Assembly: GCA_030539615.1 (NCBI GenBank)
Contig: JAUNXU010000010.1
Location: 1 to 32,000 of the forward strand
From: Methanobacteriaceae archaeon
GTDB taxonomy: Archaea > Methanobacteriota > Methanobacteria > Methanobacteriales > Methanobacteriaceae
Direction: 5' to 3'
DNA: 32,000 nucleotides
Shown: piece after piece, positions 8,076-16,999 of the stretch
Numbering within the stretch: the first letter of the stretch is position 1
How the letters are laid out: every line of letters begins with the position of its first letter
Made by a program: the position numbers and the translations under genes
The notes under the pieces: generated by a model
Told to the model about the DNA's origin: nothing
Seen by the model: only the letters and a program-made list of their open reading frames with translations
Database searches by the model: none

Positions 8076-8678
8076 ATGGATAATAAATTAAAAGTAATTA
8101 TAGCTATTGTTATAATTGCCATAGTTACTATTGGAGGATATTTTGCATATTCTTCTTATATGAATGAGAACTTTTCAACAAATATGGCTAGTGCTGTAAA
8201 TTGTGAAGTATCTATACAAAATATTGCAAATAATAATTCTGCATCAACAACCGTTGATCAAACAGAACAAGTAAATCAAATAATTAATAAACTTAATGAA
8301 GAAAAAACCCATTTAAATAATGCAAAAAGTTTTACTATAAATAGTGCTGAAAAACAATATGTGGATTTACAACTTGAAAAAGTAGATATTGAAATAGCTC
8401 AGTATAATGATCTTTTAAAAACATATGCAACTTCAGATTCTTTTGATATGGAAACAATGCAAGAAATACATAAAATTGATGATGATTATACTAATCAAGT
8501 AATTAAATTAAATGAAAATCAAAAACAAGTAAAAGATCTTTTATCTAAAAATTCTGATTTAAATAAAGTAATAACAGGATTACCTGACATTAATAAAATT
8601 GAAATGAATGGATTTTTAGGTAATAATGTAATAAATAATTCAACATTTGGAAATACAACAACAAACAGCACAACATGA
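8076..8678 (+). CDS. Membrane-anchored coiled-coil protein of unknown function
   Basis: A 200-residue protein not recognised as a named family. Residues 5-27 form one hydrophobic segment that could be a signal anchor or uncleaved signal peptide, with the rest outside the cell. The body (about 50-160) is rich in Glu, Lys, Asn and Gln in a heptad-like helical pattern, and the tail is Asn/Thr/Ser-rich, typical of surface proteins in this group. An upstream GTG at 8067 overlaps the AGAGTGAT ribosome-binding site (8064-8071), so ATG 8076 is the better start. It appears monocistronic: 255 nt separate it from hisE and a hairpin follows it. Confidence 0.65.
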   Translation: MDNKLKVIIAIVIIAIVTIGGYFAYSSYMNENFSTNMASAVNCEVSIQNIANNNSASTTVDQTEQVNQIINKLNEEKTHLNNAKSFTINSAEKQYVDLQLEKVDIEIAQYNDLLKTYATSDSFDMETMQEIHKIDDDYTNQVIKLNENQKQVKDLLSKNSDLNKVITGLPDINKIEMNGFLGNNVINNSTFGNTTTNSTT

Positions 8679-8692
8679 ATAAATAAAATAAT

Positions 8693-8737
8693 AAATAAGT
8701 ATGTAATTTATTACATACAACTTATTAACTTTTTTTT
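8693..8737 (+). terminator. Hairpin terminator with T tract
   Basis: GTATGTAA (8699-8706) and TTACATAC (8711-8718) form a perfect 8-bp stem with a 4-nt loop. AATAA/TTATT outside it extends the pairing across a short bulge, and eight T residues follow (8730-8737). It lies between converging genes ending at 8678 and 8789. Confidence 0.6.
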
Positions 8738-8788
8738 AAGTGATTTGTACTAGTACACCTGAACATATCCACTATTTAATTTAAATTT

Positions 8789-10228
8789 TTATAAATTAAT
8801 ATTTTCCTTTGCCCAAATAGCACCTTTTGATAAAGCATCTATATTTAATGGGATGAGTTTTTGTTTATTTTTAAAGATCTCTTTAATTGCAGCTTCATAA
8901 TATTTAGGATCTATATTAGTAAATCCAGTTTCCATTAATATACCTAATATTACTACATTAGCTACTTTTACATTACCCATTTCTTTTGCAATTTTTGTTC
9001 CAGGAACTTTAAATGTATGAATACCATCACGTGGAGTATAATCAGATATAATATCATCATATAATATTAATCCACCATCACGCACATTATCTTCAAACAT
9101 TTCTAAAGAAGGTTTATTCATTGCAATAAGAATATTTATATCATGAACTGCAGGAGAACCAATTAAATCACCAGATAATATAACTGTACAATTACTTGTT
9201 CCACCTCTTTGTTCAGGTCCATATGCTGGATACCATGAAGCATGTTTCTGATTTTGAACACCAGCTTGTGCTAATGTTAATCCCATACTTAATATTCCTT
9301 GACCACCAAAACCTGCTAATTTTGTTACTATTGGTTTAAATTCAGAATCATTTATTATATTCAAATCATTTTCTTCATCAATATTAAATATATTATCTAA
9401 TGTTTCTTTTGTAAAATCACTTTCAAGCCTTTTTATAGGTTCTGTTGTATTAATATTATCTCTAAAGTTTTTTAATGGGAATTCTTCTTCCATTAATGTA
9501 TTAACAAAATCTTGTGCTTCTTTAGTATTTTGTTTTAAATTTGTTGGACATGGAGATAATATTTCTACAAATGCATATCCTTTTTTATCACGTTGAATTT
9601 CTAATGCTTTTTTTATTGCTACTTTTGCTTTTTTGATATGATCAATATCTGCTACAGATACTCTTTCAATAAATACTGGAGCTTTTAGATTGTTTATTAT
9701 TTCAGATATGTGTAATGGATATCCTGTAAAATTAGGATCTCTTCCTGCTGGACAACTTGTTGTTACTTCATCAATTAGTGTTGTTGGTGCCATTTGCCCA
9801 CCAGTCATTCCATATACTGTATTATTTATGAAAAATACAACCATTTTTTCTCCACGATTAGCTGCTTGTATTGTTTCATTTAATCCAATTGATGCAAGAT
9901 CACCATCACCTTGATATGAGATTAATATTGCATCTTCTTCAGCTCTTGAAATTCCTGTTGCTACTGCTGGTGCTCTTCCATGTGCTGTTTGTATGTTTCC
10001 ACAGTTAAAATAATAATATGCAAATACTGAACATCCTACAGGACTAATCATTACAGTTCTATCTTGTATTTCAAGAGTATCCATTGCTTCACCAATTAAT
10101 TTATGGACTATTCCATGACCACATCCTGGACAATAATGGGTTGCTGTCATTGCATTTCCACCTTTTCTTGTAAATACATCATTTAAAGAATCAGCTTTTT
10201 TTATTATTCTTTCTTTGGAGTTATTCAT
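8789..10228 (-). CDS. vorA: 2-oxoacid:ferredoxin oxidoreductase, fused beta and gamma subunits (VorA type)
   Basis: The 479-residue protein joins two subunits that are separate in most relatives. Residues 1-290 are the beta subunit: CPGCGHG with C33 and C36, GCS with C66 and SPCP with C227 supply the 4Fe-4S ligands, and GDGD 107-110 through NN 135-136 is the thiamine diphosphate/Mg site. Residues 298-479 are the gamma subunit, starting [11 protein letters not shown]. The beta-gamma fusion with separate alpha and small ferredoxin genes in order C-B-A matches the vorCBA operon (2-oxoisovalerate oxidoreductase) of Methanothermobacter. The enzyme interconverts branched 2-oxo acids and acyl-CoA plus CO2 with ferredoxin. 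GGAGGG precedes ATG 10228; the gap to vorB is 37 nt. Confidence 0.9.
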   Translation of the reverse strand: MNNSKERIIKKADSLNDVFTRKGGNAMTATHYCPGCGHGIVHKLIGEAMDTLEIQDRTVMISPVGCSVFAYYYFNCGNIQTAHGRAPAVATGISRAEEDAILISYQGDGDLASIGLNETIQAANRGEKMVVFFINNTVYGMTGGQMAPTTLIDEVTTSCPAGRDPNFTGYPLHISEIINNLKAPVFIERVSVADIDHIKKAKVAIKKALEIQRDKKGYAFVEILSPCPTNLKQNTKEAQDFVNTLMEEEFPLKNFRDNINTTEPIKRLESDFTKETLDNIFNIDEENDLNIINDSEFKPIVTKLAGFGGQGILSMGLTLAQAGVQNQKHASWYPAYGPEQRGGTSNCTVILSGDLIGSPAVHDINILIAMNKPSLEMFEDNVRDGGLILYDDIISDYTPRDGIHTFKVPGTKIAKEMGNVKVANVVILGILMETGFTNIDPKYYEAAIKEIFKNKQKLIPLNIDALSKGAIWAKENINL

Positions 10229-10265
10229 TATATAGACCCTCCTTTAACATCTGTTTTATTATTCA

Positions 10266-11351
10266 TTAAAATTCCACCCATTCATCTTCACTATTTTTAT
10301 GAATTCTGTGTATTTCATCTTTTATACTTTTCATATCCATTATGTTTCCACCCATTCTGTTTACTAAAGTTACAGGTCTTGTACATTCAATTGCTAATTT
10401 TATATCTTCAATCATTTGTCCATTACTCATTTCAACAGATACTAAATGACAATCAGGTTTAGTACTTATTATTGATTTTAACTCATTTTTTGGGAAAGGA
10501 TATAATGTTTTTGGTCTAAATAATCCCACTGGTATATTTTCTTCTTCTCTTACTTGATCAATTACTGATCTTGCAATTCTACTACTTATACCATATGCAA
10601 CTAATATAATTTCTGCATCATTTATTTTATATGATTCATAGTCAGATTCAGTATCTTCTATTAATTGATATTTATCTTGTAAATAATAATTGAAATCTTC
10701 TAATTGTTTAAAATCAAGAAAAATTGATGTTACTAAGTTATCTTTTGTTTCTGAATTTCCCCTTACATTCCATTCATTATTAAATTCAGGTGTTTCTGCT
10801 TTTTCAGGAAATTTTAATGGTTCTATCATTTGTCCAAGTACTCCATCAGCTAGTACAAATGTTGGATTTCTATATTTTGTACCTAATTGGAATGCTTTTT
10901 GTGTAAAGTCACACATTTCTTGAACTGAATTTGGTGCAAGTACTATGTTTTTATAGTTTCCATGTCCTCCACCTTTTACTACTTGATTATAATCTCCTTG
11001 TTCAGGACCAATATTTCCAAGACCAGGACCTGCCCTTACTATATCTATTATTACTGCTGGTAATTGTGCTCCAGCTAAATAGGAAATTCCTTCTTGTTTT
11101 AAACTTATTCCAGGTCCAGATGATGCTGCCATTACTTTATGTCCTGTTGATGCTGCACCATATACCATATTTATTGCTGCTTCTTCAGATTCTGCTTGTA
11201 AAAATTTTCTTCCAGCTTTTGGAAAATGTTTAGATGCTTCTTCTAATATTTCTGTTGCTGGTGTTATTGGATAACCAAAGAAACAATCACATCCTGAATA
11301 TAAAGCTCCTATTACAACTGCTAAATTTCCTTTTGTTAATTGTACTGCCAT
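10266..11351 (-). CDS. vorB: 2-oxoacid:ferredoxin oxidoreductase alpha subunit (VorB type)
   Basis: A 361-residue alpha subunit. The N-terminal pyrimidine-binding domain carries [10 protein letters not shown] (26-35), the E54-E56 region (AESEEAA) that activates thiamine diphosphate, and [12 protein letters not shown] (77-88). The C-terminal domain ends with [10 protein letters not shown]. Together with VorA and VorC it forms the complete oxidoreductase. It begins 1 nt after the vorC stop; its AAGGAG site overlaps the vorC end, implying coupled translation. The 2-oxoisovalerate preference is inferred from operon order and fusion, not from residues; a phenylpyruvate or general 2-oxoacid enzyme is the alternative. 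Confidence 0.9.
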   Translation of the reverse strand: MAVQLTKGNLAVVIGALYSGCDCFFGYPITPATEILEEASKHFPKAGRKFLQAESEEAAINMVYGAASTGHKVMAASSGPGISLKQEGISYLAGAQLPAVIIDIVRAGPGLGNIGPEQGDYNQVVKGGGHGNYKNIVLAPNSVQEMCDFTQKAFQLGTKYRNPTFVLADGVLGQMIEPLKFPEKAETPEFNNEWNVRGNSETKDNLVTSIFLDFKQLEDFNYYLQDKYQLIEDTESDYESYKINDAEIILVAYGISSRIARSVIDQVREEENIPVGLFRPKTLYPFPKNELKSIISTKPDCHLVSVEMSNGQMIEDIKLAIECTRPVTLVNRMGGNIMDMKSIKDEIHRIHKNSEDEWVEF

Positions 11352-11352
11352 T

Positions 11353-11580
11353 TTAGTTCTCCTTTATTGGTATATGTATCTCTATTGCTAATGGTTCAGG
11401 ACAGGTGTAATAACAATTTAGACATCCTATACATCCTTCACCATTATATTCCACATATTTATATCCTCTTTGATTTAGATTATCCGATAATTTTAATAAA
11501 TCCTGAGGACATGCTATTACACATCTTTCACATGATTTACATTCTAAAATATTTATTTTAGGGTATGGTTCATTTGTCAT
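11353..11580 (-). CDS. vorC: Ferredoxin-like delta subunit (VorC type)
   Basis: A 75-residue two-cluster ferredoxin. [12 protein letters not shown] and [12 protein letters not shown] give eight cysteines in two CX2CX2CX3CP sets, enough for two 4Fe-4S clusters that carry electrons between the catalytic subunits and external ferredoxin. The AAGGAAG site before ATG 11580 supports the start. It lies 15 nt after the acyl-CoA synthetase gene and abuts vorB. Confidence 0.92.
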   Translation of the reverse strand: MTNEPYPKINILECKSCERCVIACPQDLLKLSDNLNQRGYKYVEYNGEGCIGCLNCYYTCPEPLAIEIHIPIKEN

Positions 11581-11595
11581 ATAACTTCCTTCTAT

Positions 11596-13278
11596 CTATT
11601 TTTTAGATTTTAATTTTTCTTCATCTTCTAATCTTATTTTTTTACGCATTAATTTTCCACTGAAAGTTTTTGGTAGTTTTTCAACATACTCAATTGCTCG
11701 AGGATATTTATAAGGTGCTGTTACTTGTTTTACATGATTTTGTAATTCTTTTGTTAATTCATCAGAAGGTGTGTAACCTTTTGATAATACTATTGTTGCT
11801 TTTACAATTTGACCTCTTATTTGATGAGGTATTCCAGTTATAGCACAATCAAATACTGCATCATGTTCTAATAATGCACTTTCTACTTCAAAAGGACCTA
11901 TTTTATATCCTGAACTTTTAATTACATCATCAACTCGACCTTTAAACCAATAATATCCTTCTTCATCTTTCCAGGCAGTATCTCCGGTATGATAATATCC
12001 TCCACGATATGCTTCATTGGTTTTTTCAGGATCATTATAATAACCTGTAAATAATCCTACAGGAATACCTTCACTTACATTAATTACAATTTCCCCTTCT
12101 TCTCCAATATCACATTCGTTTCCTTCATGGTTCATTAACATTACATCATATATTGGTGCTGGTTTTCCCATAGAGCCAAGTTTTATATCCATCCAAAAAA
12201 ATGTTGCAATACTTACTACAGATTCTGTTTGACCAAATCCTTGTTTTATTTCTAATCCAGTTACTTCTTTGAATTTTCTGAATACTTCATCATTTAATGG
12301 TTCACCAGCTGTTACTACTTGTTGTATTGATGAAAAATCAAATTTCTTTATATTTTCTTTTATAAATAATCTATACATTGTTGGTGGACAACATAATGTT
12401 GTAATGTTATGTTTTAAACAATGGTTTAATACTTGTTCAGCATGGAATCTATCATAATCATATACAAATACTGCAGATCCAGAAATCCATTGACCATAAA
12501 TTTCACCCCATAATGCTTTACCCCATCCAGTATCAGCTATAGTATAATGTAATCCATCTTCAACTACATTTTGCCAATATTTTGCAGTGACAATATGTCC
12601 TAAAGGATATCTATAATCATGTTTAACCATCTTAGGAAGTCCAGTTGTTCCTGATGAAAAGAATATTACTGCAGTATCTGTTTCTTTTGTTGCTTCAGAT
12701 CCTGTTGGTCTTACAAAATCTTTAGATGCTTTTTGTATTTCTTCTCTTAAATTATACCATCCATGTAGATCTTCTTCACCTGCAAATATTTTAATAATTT
12801 CTTTTCCAGATTCTTTTTCTGCTTTTTGGAAATTTTCTGGAACTTCATCTTCTCTTATAGTTATTACTGCTTTTATATCTCCTGCTTGTAAACGATAAAC
12901 AATATCTTCAGGTTTTAACATATGTGTTGCAGGAATTACTATTGCTCCAATTTTATGTAAAGCTATTATTGATATCCAAAAGTCATACCTACTTTTTAAT
13001 GTTAACATTACTTTATCAGATTTTTTAATCCCTAAGCTTTTAAAAAAATTTGCTGCTTTATCTGTATAAAATTTTAAATCTTCAAAAGTGAATATTTTTT
13101 CTGTTATATCATTGCACCATACTAATGCTATTTTTTCAGGTTTTATTTTTGCATATTCATCTACTACATCATATGCAAAATTAAAATTTTTTGGAACATC
13201 TATCTTGAAATTCTCATTAAAATCTTTGTATGAATCAAATGTTGAGTTTTTAACAAATTTATTTAATAATAAAGTCAT
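11596..13278 (-). CDS. AMP-forming acyl-CoA synthetase (short/medium/branched chain)
   Basis: A 560-residue adenylate-forming enzyme that activates a carboxylic acid to acyl-CoA with ATP and CoA. The P-loop [11 protein letters not shown] is at 206-216, YHTGDTAW and [20 protein letters not shown] form the hinge region, and the catalytic lysine is K542 in [11 protein letters not shown]. Overall it resembles the medium-chain acyl-CoA synthetases (ACSM/Macs) rather than acetyl-CoA synthetase; the Methanosarcina enzyme of this type is recalled to favour 2-methylbutyrate. AAAGGTG precedes ATG 13278. It lies 20 nt after the regulator and 15 nt before vorC, so the CoA ester is probably fed to the Vor enzyme. 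Confidence 0.9.
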   Translation of the reverse strand: MTLLLNKFVKNSTFDSYKDFNENFKIDVPKNFNFAYDVVDEYAKIKPEKIALVWCNDITEKIFTFEDLKFYTDKAANFFKSLGIKKSDKVMLTLKSRYDFWISIIALHKIGAIVIPATHMLKPEDIVYRLQAGDIKAVITIREDEVPENFQKAEKESGKEIIKIFAGEEDLHGWYNLREEIQKASKDFVRPTGSEATKETDTAVIFFSSGTTGLPKMVKHDYRYPLGHIVTAKYWQNVVEDGLHYTIADTGWGKALWGEIYGQWISGSAVFVYDYDRFHAEQVLNHCLKHNITTLCCPPTMYRLFIKENIKKFDFSSIQQVVTAGEPLNDEVFRKFKEVTGLEIKQGFGQTESVVSIATFFWMDIKLGSMGKPAPIYDVMLMNHEGNECDIGEEGEIVINVSEGIPVGLFTGYYNDPEKTNEAYRGGYYHTGDTAWKDEEGYYWFKGRVDDVIKSSGYKIGPFEVESALLEHDAVFDCAITGIPHQIRGQIVKATIVLSKGYTPSDELTKELQNHVKQVTAPYKYPRAIEYVEKLPKTFSGKLMRKKIRLEDEEKLKSKK

Positions 13279-13298
13279 TTATACACCTTTTATAATAT

Positions 13299-13853
13299 TT
13301 ATAGTATTATTGATAAAAATTTTGTTGGTTTACCATCTAATGCTTCCATTGCATGGTCATATCTTGAATCAAAGTACATTGAATCTTCTGGATCAAGTTC
13401 AATTTCATTTTCATGTATATAAACTTTTAATCTTCCATCTAATACATATACAAATTCTTGTCCTTTATGTGCATTTGTATCTGGTTTTGTACCATCTAAT
13501 CTAGGATTTACTGTTACTACAAATGGTTCTAATCTTTTATGGATGAAGTTTGATGCTAAATTTTCATAGTTGTATTGTTCTCTTCTATCTACTTTAACAC
13601 CTTTATTTTTTCGTGTTATAGTAAATATGTTCATTCTTGATTCTTCACCTGTTAAAAGTAAATTTGTATCCACATTAAATATCTGTGCTGCTTCAAATAG
13701 TATACTTGCAGGTATGTCTACTACTGCATTTTCATAGTCATTGTATGTATCTGTGGATATACATAATTTTGATGCTATTTCTTCCACACTAATATCTGAT
13801 AATTCTCTTATATCTTGTACTCTTGAGGCTATTTCTTTTCTTGTATCTACCAT
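13299..13853 (-). CDS. HTH-XRE / cupin transcriptional regulator
   Basis: A 184-residue protein with an N-terminal XRE-type helix-turn-helix (about 5-68, with SVEEIASKLCISTDTYNDYEN as the recognition region) and a C-terminal cupin domain (about 108-180; NAHKGQEFVYVLDGRLKV and a late DHAMEA segment). Such proteins bind a small ligand in the cupin barrel and regulate adjacent genes. It is the first gene of the operon with acyl-CoA synthetase and vorCBA, so the ligand may be an acid, acyl-CoA or amino acid of that pathway (inference). GGAG sits 8 nt before ATG 13853. Autoregulation is plausible. Confidence 0.88.
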   Translation of the reverse strand: MVDTRKEIASRVQDIRELSDISVEEIASKLCISTDTYNDYENAVVDIPASILFEAAQIFNVDTNLLLTGEESRMNIFTITRKNKGVKVDRREQYNYENLASNFIHKRLEPFVVTVNPRLDGTKPDTNAHKGQEFVYVLDGRLKVYIHENEIELDPEDSMYFDSRYDHAMEALDGKPTKFLSIIL

Positions 13854-14148
13854 TATTGTTCTCCTATTAGTTATTTTTTTTACATTAGAATTTATTATAT
13901 TTATTTTTAAAAATAGAATTTTTTTTATAAATTGGAATATAATGTAAAGTTTTAGTTATTAAATTAATTATGTGTAAATTAATGATTAAATTAAAAATTG
14001 ATAACTAATTTTTTAATTCTTAATTAATTATCATATAATATATATTTTTGTTATCATTTAATATATAAAAAATTCTACAGTACATATTTTATTATTAAAA
14101 TTTGAAAATAAAAAAAAAGAGAAAAAGAAGAATATTAACTTAAGTTAT
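13854..14148. other. Promoter region of the regulator-acyl-CoA synthetase-vor operon
   Basis: A 295-nt AT-rich gap without a supported gene. On the minus strand TTTATAAA (13924-13931), flanked by A-rich sequence, is the best TATA candidate, about 75 nt before the regulator start. The left end of the gap is the operon leader; the right end is the terminator of the phosphohexomutase gene. No clear dyad operator was recognised. Confidence 0.4.
14110..14147 (-). terminator. Palindrome and T tract after the phosphohexomutase gene
   Basis: Read on the minus strand, the 12-nt palindrome TAACTTAAGTTA (14136-14147) lies immediately after the stop and is followed by pyrimidine-rich DNA ending in nine T residues (A run at 14110-14118 on the plus strand). 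Confidence 0.5.
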
Positions 14149-15492
14149 TTATTTTAAATGTTTATTTATAAGTTCCATTCCCCAATCAGCTAATTCTTCT
14201 GCTTTTTTCTGAGTTTTAGCTTCTGAAAAACATCTAAATATTGGTTCAGTTCCAGAAGGTCTTATTATTACCCATCCTTCATCAGTAATTATTTTAACTC
14301 CATCAGTTTTATCTACATTATATTCTTTAGTATCATCTAATATTTTTGTTATCATTTCATTTTTTAAGTTATCTGAACATTCAATTTTTCTTTTTTGTGA
14401 GTAATATGTTGGTAATTCATCAATTAATTGAGATAATGGTTTATTTTTTGTTGCTAATATTTCTAATATCATTGCTGTTGCTAATCCAGAATCTCTTCCA
14501 TATACAAAGTCTGGAAATATTAGTCCACCATTTTCTTCCCCACCAAATAATCCATTAACTTCTTTAAGTTTTCTTGCTACTACTAAATCCCCTACTTTTG
14601 TCAGTATGATTTCACCATTATTTTCTTTAGCAATTTGTGCAATTGCTTCTGAAGTTGCAACAGTTGTTACTATTATTCCACCATTATTTTTTTCAAGCAT
14701 ATATTTTTCTACTAAAGCAAATGATTTATCACCATATACAAATTGTCCTTTTTCATCTATACAAATAGTTCTATCAGCATCTCCATCATGAGCTATTCCT
14801 ATATCAGCACCTGTTGCTTTTACTACATTTATTAAATCTTGTAGGTTTGGTTCTGTTGGTTCAGGATTTCTTCCTGGGAAAAATCCATCAGGTTGACAAT
14901 TAAGAGTTGTTACTTCACAACCTAATTTTTTTAGTAAATAGGGTGTTGTTGAACAAGCTGCTCCACTTCCACTATCTACTACTACTTTAAGTTTCTTTTC
15001 ATGGAGTTTTTCTGAGTCTACTCTTTTTATGATTTCTTGAATATATTCATCAATAATTTCTTGTTTGTATGCTTTTTTAATATTATCCCATGATACTCTT
15101 TTTTGTTTGTCATTGAAATATATATCTTCAATTTCTTCTTCTAATTCATCTGGAGTTCCTATCCCATCTTTATCTAATAATTTTAGTCCATTGTATTGAG
15201 GTGGATTGTGTGATGCTGTTATCATTATTCCACCATCATGATTTTTTCTTACTGCATATTGTAATGCTGGTGTTGGTAACATTCCATAGTCTACTACATC
15301 ACATCCAACTGATAATAATCCTGCTGTTACTGCATGTTTTATCATTTCTGAAGATGTTCTTGGATCGGATCCTATAGCTATAGTTCCTTTTGTTGTTGTT
15401 CCAAAAGCAGCAGCTATTTTTGATGCAAATTCTGGCGTTAATACTTGATTTGCTATTCTTCTTACTCCAAATGTTCCAAATAATTGTTTCAT
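14149..15492 (-). CDS. glmM: Phosphoglucosamine mutase / phosphohexomutase
   Basis: A 447-residue alpha-D-phosphohexomutase. All four catalytic loops are present: TASHNPP with phosphoserine S94, metal loop DGDADR 236-241, sugar-specificity loop GGEENGG 317-323 and phosphate-binding RPSGTEP 411-417. The GEENGG-type specificity loop and N terminus (LFGTFGVR) fit archaeal GlmM, which converts glucosamine-6-phosphate to glucosamine-1-phosphate for UDP-GlcNAc; phosphomannomutase or phosphoglucomutase activity cannot be excluded. UDP-GlcNAc feeds pseudomurein and glycan synthesis, fitting the upstream surface-protein genes. AAGGAG lies 13 nt before ATG 15492, and the gap to the upstream gene is 19 nt, so it is probably the last gene of that transcript. 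Confidence 0.85.
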   Translation of the reverse strand: MKQLFGTFGVRRIANQVLTPEFASKIAAAFGTTTKGTIAIGSDPRTSSEMIKHAVTAGLLSVGCDVVDYGMLPTPALQYAVRKNHDGGIMITASHNPPQYNGLKLLDKDGIGTPDELEEEIEDIYFNDKQKRVSWDNIKKAYKQEIIDEYIQEIIKRVDSEKLHEKKLKVVVDSGSGAACSTTPYLLKKLGCEVTTLNCQPDGFFPGRNPEPTEPNLQDLINVVKATGADIGIAHDGDADRTICIDEKGQFVYGDKSFALVEKYMLEKNNGGIIVTTVATSEAIAQIAKENNGEIILTKVGDLVVARKLKEVNGLFGGEENGGLIFPDFVYGRDSGLATAMILEILATKNKPLSQLIDELPTYYSQKRKIECSDNLKNEMITKILDDTKEYNVDKTDGVKIITDEGWVIIRPSGTEPIFRCFSEAKTQKKAEELADWGMELINKHLK

Positions 15493-15511
15493 TTTATCTT
15501 TTTTTCTCCTT

Positions 15512-16975
15512 TTAATTATTTTTTCTTATAGTATATACTGGCATATTGTCTGTACATATCCATGCATCTTCTTTTGAAATCCATAGATATTTATTATTTT
15601 CATGTATTTCAGTCCATGTATTATTATCTTGATTTTTAATCCATTTTACATAATAATATGTTGTATTATTGTATTTATATTCTACGTTCCACGTATTATT
15701 TTGCTTGGTATAAAACCATTCATAACCTGTTTTTGATGTACAACACCATGAATCTTGATCTATTTTTGTCCAATAATATGTATGTATTCCATACCATTTA
15801 ACTATCCAATGATTAGTTCCACCTTGAATATGTACTGATTGATTATTAGAATCAATCCAATTTGATGAATATAACATGTCAATTAATGGAGGATATTCTT
15901 TATTTACCGAAATACTCTTATCATTTTGTATTTGAGGTATTTGAGAACCAAGTACAATCTTTTTAGTACCATATAATCCTGTTAATTCATTTAATGTTCT
16001 ATTATTTGTTAATATTGTTGTATTTATATTATTTTCATGAAGTAATGTTATAAAATTTTCTGTTATATAATCTGGTTCTTCCATTTGGATGTATGATGAT
16101 GGTGTATTTCTTGTTATGAAAACTTGTGTTATATTATTTTGTTTAAGATAATCTACTGTTTTTTGATTATTACTTGTTGGATCTTCTATTGAGATTGCAT
16201 TACATGCAACTATATTTTTTATTGTTGAAGGTATTTCCCCATAAAATCCAGCATATGCTGTGTCTATTGTAGAATTTGATAATTCTTTTATCTTTTCTGA
16301 TATTATAATACTTTTATCTACACCATTTATTCCATTATATTCTTCTATTTGAATATTCATATCTTTTAATTCATTTTTTAATAAATCAGGTATTTGTCCA
16401 ACAATTATTACTTTTTTTATTTGATGTTTTTCAATATAATTCTTATAATTAACATCTAATTTTGTATCTGATTCATATTCACCATTTTTTGCTGTTACAA
16501 ATACGGGTATTTTCATATATGCACCAAGTAATGATGCTTCTGGATCAGAAGGAGTTAATATAATCGTATCATTATTATGATCAAGAGTATTATCAGCAAT
16601 CTTTGTTAATATTTCTTGTTTATTATTCCCCGTTATTTGTTGTACATGAGTATATGTTGATAATTCAAACAGTTCTAATGAATCCATATCACCTACAACA
16701 ATTATTTTTGTTATATTATGTTCCATTATATATGATGGAATCCATGTTTTTAATTGAATAGGTATTTTATCATCAGTTAATACCATAGGAACTTGTTTAT
16801 ATCCCGAATATGCAGCAATTCCCACTTCTAAACCTTTAAATTCCCCTATAGCATTTGTTATAATTAGTGTTTGATTATCAGTTTCTAATTGATTTGTATA
16901 TAATTGTGTTGTTAATATTCCTATTGTTATTAAAAGAATAATAACTATAATTATTAATTTTTGATAATTTTTCAT
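15512..16975 (-). CDS. Exported protein with cell-wall-binding-like repeats and a Trp/Tyr-rich tail
   Basis: A 487-residue protein with one N-terminal membrane segment (7-27) and the rest probably outside. Residues 37-115, 137-215 and 285-345 look like copies of cell-wall-binding repeat 2 (PF04122 type): each has a strand ending in a VVGDMDSL- or IVGQIPDL-like turn (93-100, 191-198, 341-348). Residues 370-480 form a separate region very rich in Trp, Tyr, Asn and Thr with four Cys, including short WxxKW / YYVKW units. It may bind pseudomurein or another wall polymer, but this is by analogy with bacteria. Many N-x-S/T sites suggest glycosylation. The gap to the upstream GT-C-like gene is 24 nt and to glmM 19 nt. 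Confidence 0.65.
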   Translation of the reverse strand: MKNYQKLIIIVIILLITIGILTTQLYTNQLETDNQTLIITNAIGEFKGLEVGIAAYSGYKQVPMVLTDDKIPIQLKTWIPSYIMEHNITKIIVVGDMDSLELFELSTYTHVQQITGNNKQEILTKIADNTLDHNNDTIILTPSDPEASLLGAYMKIPVFVTAKNGEYESDTKLDVNYKNYIEKHQIKKVIIVGQIPDLLKNELKDMNIQIEEYNGINGVDKSIIISEKIKELSNSTIDTAYAGFYGEIPSTIKNIVACNAISIEDPTSNNQKTVDYLKQNNITQVFITRNTPSSYIQMEEPDYITENFITLLHENNINTTILTNNRTLNELTGLYGTKKIVLGSQIPQIQNDKSISVNKEYPPLIDMLYSSNWIDSNNQSVHIQGGTNHWIVKWYGIHTYYWTKIDQDSWCCTSKTGYEWFYTKQNNTWNVEYKYNNTTYYYVKWIKNQDNNTWTEIHENNKYLWISKEDAWICTDNMPVYTIRKNN

Positions 16976-16999
16976 TAAAGTATTTCCTCAATAATTATA

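Noticed and set aside
8747-8756. 10-nt perfect palindrome GTACTAGTAC between converging genes
   Set aside because: Too short to call an operator or origin element, and no promoter is expected between two converging genes.
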